64,000 bases of DNA, taken from NCBI GenBank assembly GCA_018806915.1, contig JAGKQI010000077.1:1-64000 (forward strand). Reading direction: 5' to 3'. Positions 11,885 through 21,756 of this stretch are shown here, one piece after another. Within the stretch, counting starts at the first letter, position 1. Each line of letters opens with the position of its first letter. This DNA comes from Phytophthora colocasiae. Its lineage: Eukaryota > Oomycota > Peronosporomycetes > Peronosporales > Peronosporaceae. A program made the position numbers and the translations under genes. The notes under the pieces were generated by a model that was given only the letters and a program-made list of their open reading frames with translations, was not told the origin of the DNA and made no database searches.

Positions 11885-14418
11885 CTAACCAGACAAAAGT
11901 GCATTTTCAGTATCAATCTCAACTTCCAACTTCATGGATTTGAAACGTGAACGCATTCCATCGTAATCGGTAAATCCCCCACTTGGTTCCATCCTCTTCC
12001 TCATGATCTCTTCAGCGGTTTTTTCTTTATGGGCCTTGCTGCCAATGAGAACCGACATGAGAGCTGTTTTGTTAGCTGAATTGATTAGGACGAAGGGTGA
12101 ACATGCTGATGATACGCTAATGCTCCATAGAACCGCTCAGTCTCGTCTCGGGTCAAGAGGAAGCAATCATGCGGCACAACATCAGTCTGAAGGTTTGACG
12201 GGGTTACACAATTCATAATCCCTCCCACCAAACGCGTGCCTTTCCCGAGAAATGCGGGACGATATTTCCTCAGCTTGCTAAGATACTGCTTAGCTGAACT
12301 TGGCTGAAATTTACCAAATTCTCGTTTCCGTTGGTCGACGAAGACTATCAAGTTCCCAGAGAGAGCGTCCTTCAGAGCGAAGAAAATGTCGACGCCTTTT
12401 CCATCAACTCCATTCACAATGATGCTGCCACTCGAGATCCAGTTATTCTTTTGTGAACGGCGGTCTTTATGTGAGACCTCTTTGGGCGTTGACGTACCAA
12501 ATTGTTCTGCACACTGAAACACTCTTGACGGAGCAAGTTTCACCGAAATTTCACACGTGTCCTCATCCATCAGTGCGCCAGGAAGAAGCTCTTTAAGTGT
12601 CACCGTAGAGCGCCCAAGCACCAACAATGCATTGATTCTCACCGCATAGAAACAAGCACCAAATTTCTCCCACGACTGCCACGGTTCAAGGTCGAACAGT
12701 TTTGCATCCACCAGCTCCTTCATATCCTGTAAAGCCTTCTGCAAAACGATATCTCTGCGGTAGTCTTAAACGGAAACTTGGTATCGGCGATGAACTGCAA
12801 CAAGCCATATGGGACTTGAACATCGCAATTTGCGCTGGTTCTGCATGGATTGAGCAGGCAGAGCGCAGAATCTCGAAGTTGTGACCACTTCAAGTTCGCA
12901 TCGAATGGGGCATCTTCCGCAACTTGTTGATTGGATACGGCAAAGGCGGCCAAACGGATGAGCCGACGAGTTTCTATTGAGTTTGCATAAGATGCCACGT
13001 AGTTTTGCCAGATTTTCTCGAAACACTTGCTGGCGTTTTCACCGTCTGGCTGCGAGTACTTCTTCAATTCCAGTAGGTACTCAACCACCCATCGTGGAAC
13101 ACCTCCGAACGAGAACAAATGGCGATGAATCTGGGTATTTCGCAGGAACATGGCAAATTCTGCGTTGCTCTCCACACACATGATCACTTCACCCAATGTC
13201 AACAGGGTAATCGGTAGCCGCTCGGTCATATAACACGATGTATTGGCAATTGAATCCATTGCAATGATGCCCAAATCCGTCCCTGCAAACATCGGCAGCA
13301 CAACCAGACCCACCGACTGCATACACAGTAGATCTTTTATAGCGTCCACGAGTTCACGCAGGATTGACGTATTCGGATTCCTTCGAGAAGCTCCTACTTC
13401 TTCAATTCTCTGGTACTCATCGATGCCAAGAAACAAGTACAATCCCTCTCGTCCGTGCACTCTCTGACGTAACTTGAGCTCGATGGCGCCGATGGCCGTA
13501 CCCAATGTCAACTCATGTCCATTACAAGGCAGTCGGGACTGAAACCAGCCAGCAAATGAAAATCCGCAATTCTTGTCGAGGAAAAGCGATACAAAAGCCG
13601 CCATGAGAAAGACGCCTCGATCGACATCGACTGCTCGACTGGCTTCGGGTTGAACCCGTTACCGTACGGAACAATCACGTGGGCGATATGTTCGGGGTCC
13701 AGCCCCAATTCTTTCAAGATCATTTCGCCTTCTTCCAGCATACGCGTTTTCCCCAAACCTGAAATTCCAGAACAAACAGGTATGGGGCAGCGTGTGCGGT
13801 ATGATCCTGTGGTGCGACTAGCCTTAATAATTCTGCGGAAGCAACTCGCTGCGGTCTCAATCGCCTCTTGTCTTCCAACCAATCGAAACTGCAAGCTGTC
13901 AGGGTCCAAAATGTGAGGGCTCGGCATAATGTTTTCCTTGTTGGTCATTTCACCTTCCAAGAACACCAAGAGATCCTCACATGAAGAGATATTCACGGCA
14001 GGACCCTTCGGTACAGTCAACCTGTCGTGCTCGACATTAACCCCTTTCGGATACACTACCAACACGTGAATCTGGCCAGTAGATGGCTGTGGCATCTTGC
14101 TCGTTTCAAACAGCCAGTGCTTCAACGTCCTTGTGGGCGAAATCCTCTTTCACTGGTCAAAGACTTTATGCTGTCGCTAGTTATTCCTTGGTACAGCCCT
14201 AGTGCAGCAGGGTCCTCGTCTGGTAGCCATCTTTTGCCGTCCTTCGTTTTCGCCAAGAAGAGCTGCAGGTTGTTGGCATCCACTCCCTTTAAGACGTTCT
14301 CCTTCTTCTTCTTGATTTCATCCTTCAAGGTGGCCACCGACTCGTTCTCATCGAGTTCGACAGAAAACACATCCTCTTGCACACCAACAAGGGCGCAGAA
14401 CAGTTCCAGCTTCACCAT
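11885..14418 (-). pseudogene. Crinkler (CRN) effector pseudogene
   Basis: This copy matches the intact CRN at 17498-20029 along its whole length. Its start (ATG 14418, MVKLELFCALVG) and stop (11885-11887) correspond. The N-terminal LFLAK-type motif (LQLFLAK) and the downstream HVLVVYP motif are both recognisable. The frame is interrupted four times relative to the sister copy. One base is missing in a T run near 14149, one base is missing in an A run near 13583, two bases are extra near 12740, and one base is missing near 12106. The breaks look like replication slippage. CRNs are host-directed oomycete effectors, and this copy cannot encode one. The product is described here only by its breaks. 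Confidence 0.85.
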
Positions 14419-14747
14419 CTTTCCTTGAGGCGACAAATTCTCGAATGAGGAAAACTTTCTGTTTTTGCAGCGAGTTACTATTGGCCAATAGTCATGACAG
14501 AATCTGACCAATTAACGGCACTCGAGAAAGATTCTCGACCCGAGAGAGACGCTGAAGTGGCTCGTGCTAGTGACGCGCCTATGTAACGGGGCTTAATTAC
14601 TGTAGGTAAGAATAACTTTAGTGCTAGAATTGAATTCGTGGTCCTCTTGTTCGTAACCCGATCGACATTCCACGAGTTCCTTTGAGTGATCCACTTGAAC
14701 ACGTCCAGAATCGGAAGAGGACTCTTCATGTTCACCCTCTTGAGTTT

Positions 14748-15050
14748 TTACAGTAACCAAAGAGGGACCAAGCTCCGAACGAGTCGGAATTTACGAAACA
14801 ACATCCTCCATTTTCGGAATGGCGATAAATTACCATAAGCAATAGAGCCAACGCCACACCATCTCGAAAGAGGAGGAGCTGCAATCCGTCCTGATGGAAC
14901 TATCGTCAGTAAATGCTGCTTGTCCAGGTGCTGCAGTCGAGCGTTGCGTTCAATACAACGTGGTGGACCTGCATCATGAACTCTTAAGTCTTTGAATTCT
15001 TCACAGGCCCACCAACCGACAGCATTCCCTTCAATGATAACTTTCTCCAT
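14748..15050 (-). pseudogene. Lipase-like relic, copy 2 (fragment)
   Basis: This 100-codon minus-strand frame includes RNARLQHLDKQHLLTI, which lines up with RNAQLQHMDKIHLLSI in the larger relic at 15623-17457. Similarity continues into the following Trp/Arg-rich segment. The nucleophile region is absent. It is an internal fragment of the same gene family, left between the two CRN copies. Confidence 0.6.
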
Positions 15051-15480
15051 TGATCCTAGTGAACATCACATCCAACCAGAGCAAGTACAAAAGACGGATG
15101 AGGTTTCCTAGTATCATCTTGCAGTCATTTTCTGAGTATTTCTGTCAGTTCCGATGTGTATATACTGACCACCCATCGTGGAACATCTCCAAGAGTGAAT
15201 TAAAGCGGATGCGTTCCCTCAACTCCAAAATCAACGAGGAAAAGACCACACGCATGGAGTACAAGAAGGAGATCAAGACGGCGAAGGATGTCATGGGGGT
15301 AACGATGCAAAAAGCTGCAGGACAACTGGGATGACAACAAGATGGAGGAGCTACCGGTATTGGCATCTTTTGACGACGCGAAGACGCAGAAAGCAGCACA
15401 GCAAAATAAGCTTGTCAATTATTAAAGAAGACGACGAGGGACAAACTCAAGATTCAAGTCAACGCAATTTGTTGACGCTA
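15050..15480 (+). other. Unassigned charged reading frames
   Basis: Positions 15180-15334 encode a Lys/Glu-rich stretch (KINEEKTTRMEYKKEIK). A shift of frame near 15330 lets coding-like sequence continue to about 15425 (DDNKMEELPVLASFDDAK). I do not recognise a family. The composition suggests a decayed exon rather than random DNA, but there is no start or splice evidence. The rest of 14419-15620 shows no gene that I can name. Confidence 0.25.
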
Positions 15481-15622
15481 AGCTAGCGTTGTCATGCCGT
15501 ACTTAGACTCCAACACCGTGACTAAATACATTGTGCAATTGGGGCTCGAAGGACGAGACCTCGTACCTCTTGAAGATTAACAACTGAAGCCGACAGTTTG
15601 TCTTTTTGGTAATTTTCAGTTT

Positions 15623-17457
15623 TCAGCTGTAGCTACCATGGCGGTAACTTTGATGAGATTCGCCACTAACAGCTGAAGGTTTCCCCTCCTGTCGCTCGTA
15701 GTCCTTGCTCATTAGTATGAATAAACTCTTGTACAGATCAGACGCGTTGCTGTCCCAGTACGTCCCCGCGAGGTGGTTACTGTCGACTCGGTAGACATAC
15801 CAGCGTCCTTTTTCGAACCTCCCCGAGACTTGAGCCTGTTCGTCATCTGTGTCTCGATTGAATCCGTCAATGGAGATATGAGACTCACAGCGAACCAACG
15901 TAGTATCCTTCAAAGACGAAGAAGAGTTCGTCACAGGGAGGGAAGGAGCTGGTGGTCGTAAGTCATGACTACTGATCGTCCTCTCCATCTCTTGAGGCTT
16001 GGGGAACCACGGTCTCAGCATGGATTGGATATTCACTACTCCGTCATTGTGCTCCCAACTGCCAGCTTCAAACCCATCGAAGATCATGGGAAGACTTCGA
16101 GCTCGACGACGAATGAGCCACTTGAGTCCGTACATACTCGGCATCTTGGATATATCCAACTTCATGAGTTTAAACAACAAGTAACACCCGACCAGGACGT
16201 TCGCTACAGCTCGAAAGCTGCTTTTACTGGCGAAACTTGGCCACCACTTGGGGAATTGCCTCCAACGTAACAATATCAACATCGCCACAGCCATTCCTTC
16301 CCCGTACGGACGATGTACTGTTTTCGGAGAAGTCGTGATACTCAGTAGATGGATTTTATCCATGTGCTGCAACTGGGCGTTGCGTGAAATCCGATGTTCT
16401 GGTAAAGTTCCATGTACAACGAGATCTCTAGATGAGTTGATCGGTCCATTGGCCACTAGTAGATCCTTGAGGGAGTATCTGCTCCAGTGGTCCATGTGGA
16501 GATTCCCAGCATTCTTAAGTAAAGGGAATTTCCAGTACAACCTGATCCAGGAGCCCAAAATTATCGCCATTAGATGGACAAAACCTCCATGAACCACTTG
16601 GCCATTCTCCATTCCGATCATATGAGTCAGTGTGGAGCATGTTAAAGCGACCAGCAATGCACGTAATACTGGCTACCCACTTGTGGGAACTCCCGACTCG
16701 GAAAAAGTCCGAACTTAACATCTGGAACAGTTCAATAGCTGTAGTTGAACCAAAACTATGTCCTAATAAATGGACAGGGTTTTCTTCCCCCCAATTAGGG
16801 TGTAAAGGTTGCTTAAAAGTCTCTCCATAGCGGTCGTGACCTGTTTCAGTCGAATGTTGTTCCCCATAGTCCCCTTTGACCCCCTATAAGTTGATAGAAG
16901 ACTTTCACAAGCTCGATCGTGGTCTTGAAGATACCCCTCCAACATCTACTAAGAGGTGATTGGGGTTGATCTTCCAGTTCCTTCTCAGGCCAATAGGGGA
17001 CCCAATTCCCATAAAGGACGTTTTGTTTCCCGAAGCCAAAGACACCTGTAATTAATTAAATTAATAAAATACTTTTTAAGATGGAGAAGGAAAAAGAAGA
17101 TATAAACGAGAATATATTACCGTGGATTAGGACGATTTGGGAACTTGGTCGCTCATTGCCTCACCGGACGCGACCCCCAACACAAGAGATGATCTCGTGG
17201 AACAACTTCAAGTCCGACGTCCTACCGATGCTCTGGACCCGAGGACGGCGATCAAGACAACCTGGAAAGAACCACGTGGGTAAGTTTCCTCTTGGCTCCA
17301 GTTTCAGCACTTGCACGAGTACGTCACGTCCCTTGCTAGTCGTTTGGGTTTCACTACCGCGGTACTGCAAGATATCCACCTGGTGATACCATGCGATCGC
17401 AAACATAATCAAACCGATCAAAGGCAGCAAACGAAATAACGTAATGTTGAGGTTCAA
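15623..17457 (-). pseudogene. Lipase-like alpha/beta hydrolase pseudogene, copy 3
   Basis: Reading leftward from 17457, a hydrophobic N-terminal segment (LFRLLPLIGLIMFAIAW) suggests a signal anchor. An AT-rich intron-like stretch follows, then GVFGFG (about 17025-17045), matching HGVFGY of copy 1. The nucleophile elbow LLGHSFGSTT is at about 16745-16775. A long open 3' part (15623-16657) carries HNDGVVNIQSMLRPW. Frame changes near 16960, 16925, 16890 and 16660 separate these blocks. Compared with copy 1 on the plus strand, the domain order is identical. The enzyme would have been a secreted or membrane-anchored lipase. The breaks make a working product unlikely. Confidence 0.68.
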
Positions 17458-17497
17458 TTGTTGGTTCAGCTACCAACATTTCTTAGGAGGGCTATCT

Positions 17498-20029
17498 CTA
17501 ACCACACAAAACTGCGAATTCAGTGTCGATCTCAACTTCCAACTTCATGGATTTGAAACGTGAACGCATTGCATCGTAATCGGTAAATCCCCCACTTGGT
17601 TCCTTCCTCTTCCTTATGATCTCTTCAGCGGCTTGGTCTTTATGGGCCTTGCTGCCAATGAGCACTGACATGAGAGCTGTTTTGTTAGCTGAATAGATTG
17701 GGACGAAGGGTGAACACGCTGGATGATAAGCCAATGTTCCATGAAACCGCTCAGTCTCGTCTCGGGTCACAAAGAAGCAATCATGCGGCACAATATCAGT
17801 CTGAAGGTTTGATGGGGCAACACAATTCATAATCCCTCCCACCAAACGCGTGTCTTTCCCGAGAAATGCGGGACGGTATTTCCTCAGCTTGCGAAGATAC
17901 TTTTTTGCGTGGCACGGATGGAATTTACCAAATTCTCGTTTCCGTTGGTCGACAAAGACGATCAAGTTCCCAGAGAGAGCGTCCTTCAGAGCGAAGAAAA
18001 TGTCGACGCCTTTTCCATCAACTCCATTTACAATGATGCTGCCACTCGAGATCCAGTTATTCTTTTGCGAACGGCGGTCTTTATGTGAGACCTCTTTGGG
18101 CGTTGACGTACCAAATTGTTCTGCACACTGAAACACTCTTGACGGAGCAAGTTTCACCGAAATTTCACACGTGTCCTCATCCATCAGTGCGCCAGGAAGA
18201 AGCTCTTTAAGTGTCACCGTAGAGCGCCCAAGCACCAACAATGCATTGATTCTCACCGCATAGAAACAAGCACCAAATTTCTCCCACGACTGCCACGGTT
18301 CAAGGTCGAACAGTTTTGCATCCACCAGCTCCTTCATATCCTGTAAAGCCTTCGCAAACGATATCTCTGCGGTAGTCTTAAACGGAAACTTGGTATCGGC
18401 GATGAACTGCAACAAGCCATATGGGACTTGAACATCGCAATTTGCGCTGGTTCTGCATGGATTGAGCAGGCACAGCGCTGAATCTCGAAGTTGTGACCAC
18501 TTCAAGTCCGCATCGAACGAGGCACCATCCGCAACTTGTTGATTGGATACGGCAAAGGCGGCCAAACGGATGAGCCGACGAGTTCCTATTGAGTTTGCAA
18601 AAGATGCCACGTAGTCTTTCCAGACTTTCTCGAAACACTTGCTGGTGGTTTCAACGTCTGGCTGCGAGTACTTCAATTCCAGTAGGTAATCAACCACCCA
18701 TCGTGGAACACCTCCGAACGAGAACAAATGGCGACGAATCTGGGTATTTCGCAGGAACATGGCAAATTTTGCGTTGCTCTCCACACACATGTTCACTTCA
18801 CCCAATGTCAACAGGGTCATCGGAAGCCGCTCGGTCATATAATACGATGTATTGGCAATTGAATCCATTGCAATGATGCCCAAATCCGTCCCTGCAAACA
18901 TCGGCAGCACAACCAGACCCACCGACTGAATACACAGTAAATCTCCTATAGCGTCCACGAGTTCACGCAGGATTGACGTGTTCGGATTCCTTCGAGAAGC
19001 TCCTACTTGTTCAATTCTCTGGTACTCATCGATGCCAAGAAACAAGTACAATCCCTCTTGTCCGTGCACTCTCTGACGTAACTTGAGTTCGATGACGTCG
19101 ATGGCCGTACCCAATGTCAACTCATGTCCATTACAAGGCAGTCGGGACTGAAACCAGCCAGCAAATGAAAATCCGCAATTCTTGTCGAGGAAAAAGCGAT
19201 ACAAAAGCCGCCATGAGAAAGACGCCTCGATCGACATCGATCGCTCGACTGGCTTCGGACTGTACCCATGATCGTACGGAACAATCACGTGGGCGATATG
19301 TTCGGGGTCCAGCCCCAATTCTTTCAAGATCATTTCGCCTTCTTCCAGCATACGCGTTTTCCCCAAACCTGAAATTCCAGAACAAACAGGTATGGGGCGG
19401 CGTGTGCGGTATGATCCTGTGGTGCGACTAGCCTCAATAATTTTGCGAAAGCAATTCGCTGCGGGCTCAATCGCCTTTTGTCTTCCAATCAATCGAAACT
19501 GCAAGCTGTCGGGGTCCAAAATGTGAGGGCTCGGCATAATGTTCTCCTTGTTGGTCATTTCACCTTCCAAGAACACCAAGAGATCCTCACATGAAGAGAT
19601 ATTCACGGCAGGACCCTTCGGTACAGTCAACCTGTCGTGCTCGACATTAACCCCTTTCGGATACACTACCAACACGTGAATCTGGCCAGTAGATGGCTGT
19701 GGCATCTTGCTCGTTTCAAACAGCCAGTGCTTCAACGTCCTTGTGGGCGAAATCCTCTTTTCACTGGTCAAAGACTTTATGCTGTCGCTAGTTATTCCTT
19801 GGTACAGCCCTAGTGCAGCAGGGTCATCGTATGGTAGCCATCTTTTGCCGTCCTTCGTTTTCGCCAAGAAGAGCTGCAGGTTGTTGGCATCCACTCCCTT
19901 TAAGCCGTTCTCCTTCTTCTTCTTGATTTCATCCTTCAATTTGGCCACCGACTTGTTCTCATCGAGTTCGACAGAAAACACATCCTCTTGTGCACCAACC
20001 AGGGCGCAGAACAGTTCCAGCTTCACCAT
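17498..20029 (-). CDS. Crinkler (CRN) effector with P-loop NTPase and nuclease-like C-terminus
   Basis: This is an uninterrupted 843-codon frame. I chose ATG 20029 (MVKLELFCALVG) over an in-frame start 24 codons upstream. CRN proteins begin with this segment, and similarity to the sister copy stops exactly there. Residues 51-57 are LQLFLAK (LFLAK-type motif) and residues 118-124 are HVLVVYP, the motif that ends the CRN header. A STAND-like NTPase follows (FRLIGRQ near 179; Walker A GISGLGKT at 218-225). Residues about 665-700 contain VDGKGVDIFF and VFVDQRKRE, resembling PD-(D/E)xK nuclease motifs. CRNs are translocated into plant cells and usually act in the nucleus. No classical signal peptide is obvious, as in many CRNs. 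The neighbour at 11885-14418 is a broken duplicate. Confidence 0.87.
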   Translation of the reverse strand: MVKLELFCALVGAQEDVFSVELDENKSVAKLKDEIKKKKENGLKGVDANNLQLFLAKTKDGKRWLPYDDPAALGLYQGITSDSIKSLTSEKRISPTRTLKHWLFETSKMPQPSTGQIHVLVVYPKGVNVEHDRLTVPKGPAVNISSCEDLLVFLEGEMTNKENIMPSPHILDPDSLQFRLIGRQKAIEPAANCFRKIIEASRTTGSYRTRRPIPVCSGISGLGKTRMLEEGEMILKELGLDPEHIAHVIVPYDHGYSPKPVERSMSIEASFSWRLLYRFFLDKNCGFSFAGWFQSRLPCNGHELTLGTAIDVIELKLRQRVHGQEGLYLFLGIDEYQRIEQVGASRRNPNTSILRELVDAIGDLLCIQSVGLVVLPMFAGTDLGIIAMDSIANTSYYMTERLPMTLLTLGEVNMCVESNAKFAMFLRNTQIRRHLFSFGGVPRWVVDYLLELKYSQPDVETTSKCFEKVWKDYVASFANSIGTRRLIRLAAFAVSNQQVADGASFDADLKWSQLRDSALCLLNPCRTSANCDVQVPYGLLQFIADTKFPFKTTAEISFAKALQDMKELVDAKLFDLEPWQSWEKFGACFYAVRINALLVLGRSTVTLKELLPGALMDEDTCEISVKLAPSRVFQCAEQFGTSTPKEVSHKDRRSQKNNWISSGSIIVNGVDGKGVDIFFALKDALSGNLIVFVDQRKREFGKFHPCHAKKYLRKLRKYRPAFLGKDTRLVGGIMNCVAPSNLQTDIVPHDCFFVTRDETERFHGTLAYHPACSPFVPIYSANKTALMSVLIGSKAHKDQAAEEIIRKRKEPSGGFTDYDAMRSRFKSMKLEVEIDTEFAVLCG

Positions 20030-20272
20030 CTTTCCTCGTCGTCCTGGTACACTGAAGTTGCCCTGTTCAAAGAAACCAGCAACCTGTGTAACAGACTTCA
20101 AGTTTACGAAAATAATGCAGCAACATTAGCGCAACATACCGTCAGGGAGAAATGAATGAAGGACACCATCCTCCGAATAAGGATCTGGTGCAGGACACAT
20201 TCAACCCGAAAACCTGCACGGAAATGCAGGTCATTCCGCAGATAAATTAACGTACCGTAATATCGGTGTCAA

Positions 20273-21578
20273 GTGTCACCCCCCTGGTGCCGTGGTTATA
20301 TCGAGCTGTTCGAGGACGCCTTCCTATCTATTGACCTTTCAACCGGCCGTATTGCTACTTTTCACCCTAAGATCCTCTCCAGTGACATTGAAATCCTATC
20401 AAAAAGTCCGTCATCGGATATTCTGGTTCTCCCGAAAACCCAATTCCTCATGCCTGGCTTCGTGGATACACATGTACATGCTCCTCAATTCCCATTTATG
20501 GGTACTGCCACTGACGTCCCATTGATGCAGTGGCTGGAGAAGTACACATTCCCAGTGGAAGAGAGTTTTAAAGACCCAGACGTCGCCATTGAATGGTACT
20601 CGAAACTTTTGGACAAAATGTTGAGTGAGGGTATCACCACGGCTCAATACTTCAGCACGATACACGTCGAGGCCACTAAAATACTGACGGATCTTGTCTT
20701 ACAACGGGGTCAAAGGGCTTTGGTTGGGTTGGTCTCCATGGATCGAAATGCTCCAGAAACGTACAAGTCTTCTAGTGTGGACAAGTGTTTGGCAGAAGCG
20801 GAAGAATTTATTCAGTACGCTTTGGATAAGAATGACGAGTTGGTCCGGCCCGTTATCACGCCGAGGTTTGTTCCTACCTGTTCGCTGGAACTTTTGAAAG
20901 GGTTGGGAGCTCTGGCGAAGGAATACGACGTCCATGTCCAATCGCATATTGCTGAGTCCAAGGATGAAGAAGATTTTGTGGAGATGTTGCACCCTGGACG
21001 GAGAGACACGGAGCTGTTCGAAGAAGCTGGGTTGCTGACGGAGAAGAGCTGCATGGCCCATGCAGTGCATTTGAAGGAGCACGAGCTGGATGTGATGCAC
21101 CGCACAGGCACATCAATTGCCTGCTGCCCGCTGTCAAATTTCTTCTTTGCGAATGGCTTGCTGGATGTGAGGAAAGTGGTGGAAAAACGTGGATATTGGG
21201 TTGGGGACTGACATTGCGGGGGGATATTCGCCCAGCATGCTACGTGCGATTCAGACGTGCGTGTTGTCGATACGGGCACTGGAGATCCAGGAAGGGACTT
21301 CTGGAGCACCAATCCAGTCGTTTGATTTCAAAGATGCGTTCTGGTTGGCAACTCTGGGAGGGGCGAAAGCGCTGAGACTTGAGGGTGATACTGGCAGCTT
21401 TGCTGTAGGAAAATGTTTTGATGCAATTCTCGTCGATGTACGTGCGAGAAACAACGTGATGCTCTCTGAACGTGACACACCCATGGACATATTTCAGAAG
21501 GTCATTCACAATGCTGACGATCGCAACTTTGTGAAGGTGTTCGTCAAAGGTATGATGGTCCATGAGAATGCTGTGTAA
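20273..21578 (+). pseudogene. GDA: Guanine deaminase (probable pseudogene or sequence error)
   Basis: The protein matches guanine deaminase, a metal-dependent amidohydrolase that converts guanine to xanthine. Visible metal-site elements are PGFVDTHVHAPQF (about 20455-20490), HIAES (about 20943), SCMAHAVHL (about 21050) and GLGTDIAGGYSPSM (about 21200-21240). The C-terminus (FVKGMMVHE) ends normally at 21578. Two faults stand out. No ATG precedes the first recognisable residues (CRGYIELFEDAFLSID). A frame change in the A5 run near 21183-21190 separates the two open halves (20273-21211 and 21189-21578). The reading frame around both halves is otherwise well preserved. A recent mutation, a missing first exon or a homopolymer sequencing error are all possible. 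Confidence 0.85.
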
Positions 21579-21756
21579 CGTCAAGCTCTTTGTCGCAAGC
21601 AGACGTACTTCGAAGTAACAATGAAGGCAACAGCATCAGCAAGCACTGCTTTTGCTCAATATTCAACTTTCAAATAAACTCGACTTCTGCTTTCAACTAC
21701 CACTGCAACGACACGTAAAACTCTGCTAGTGAAGCCGAGGAGAATTCATGAGCAGC

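Noticed and set aside
17081..17386. Plus-strand frame as a small gene
   Set aside because: It lies antisense to the N-terminal part of the lipase-like pseudogene and has no domain or splice support.
20030..20101. Upstream 24-codon extension of the intact CRN
   Set aside because: CRN proteins begin at the MVKLELF-type segment, and similarity to the sister copy stops at ATG 20029.
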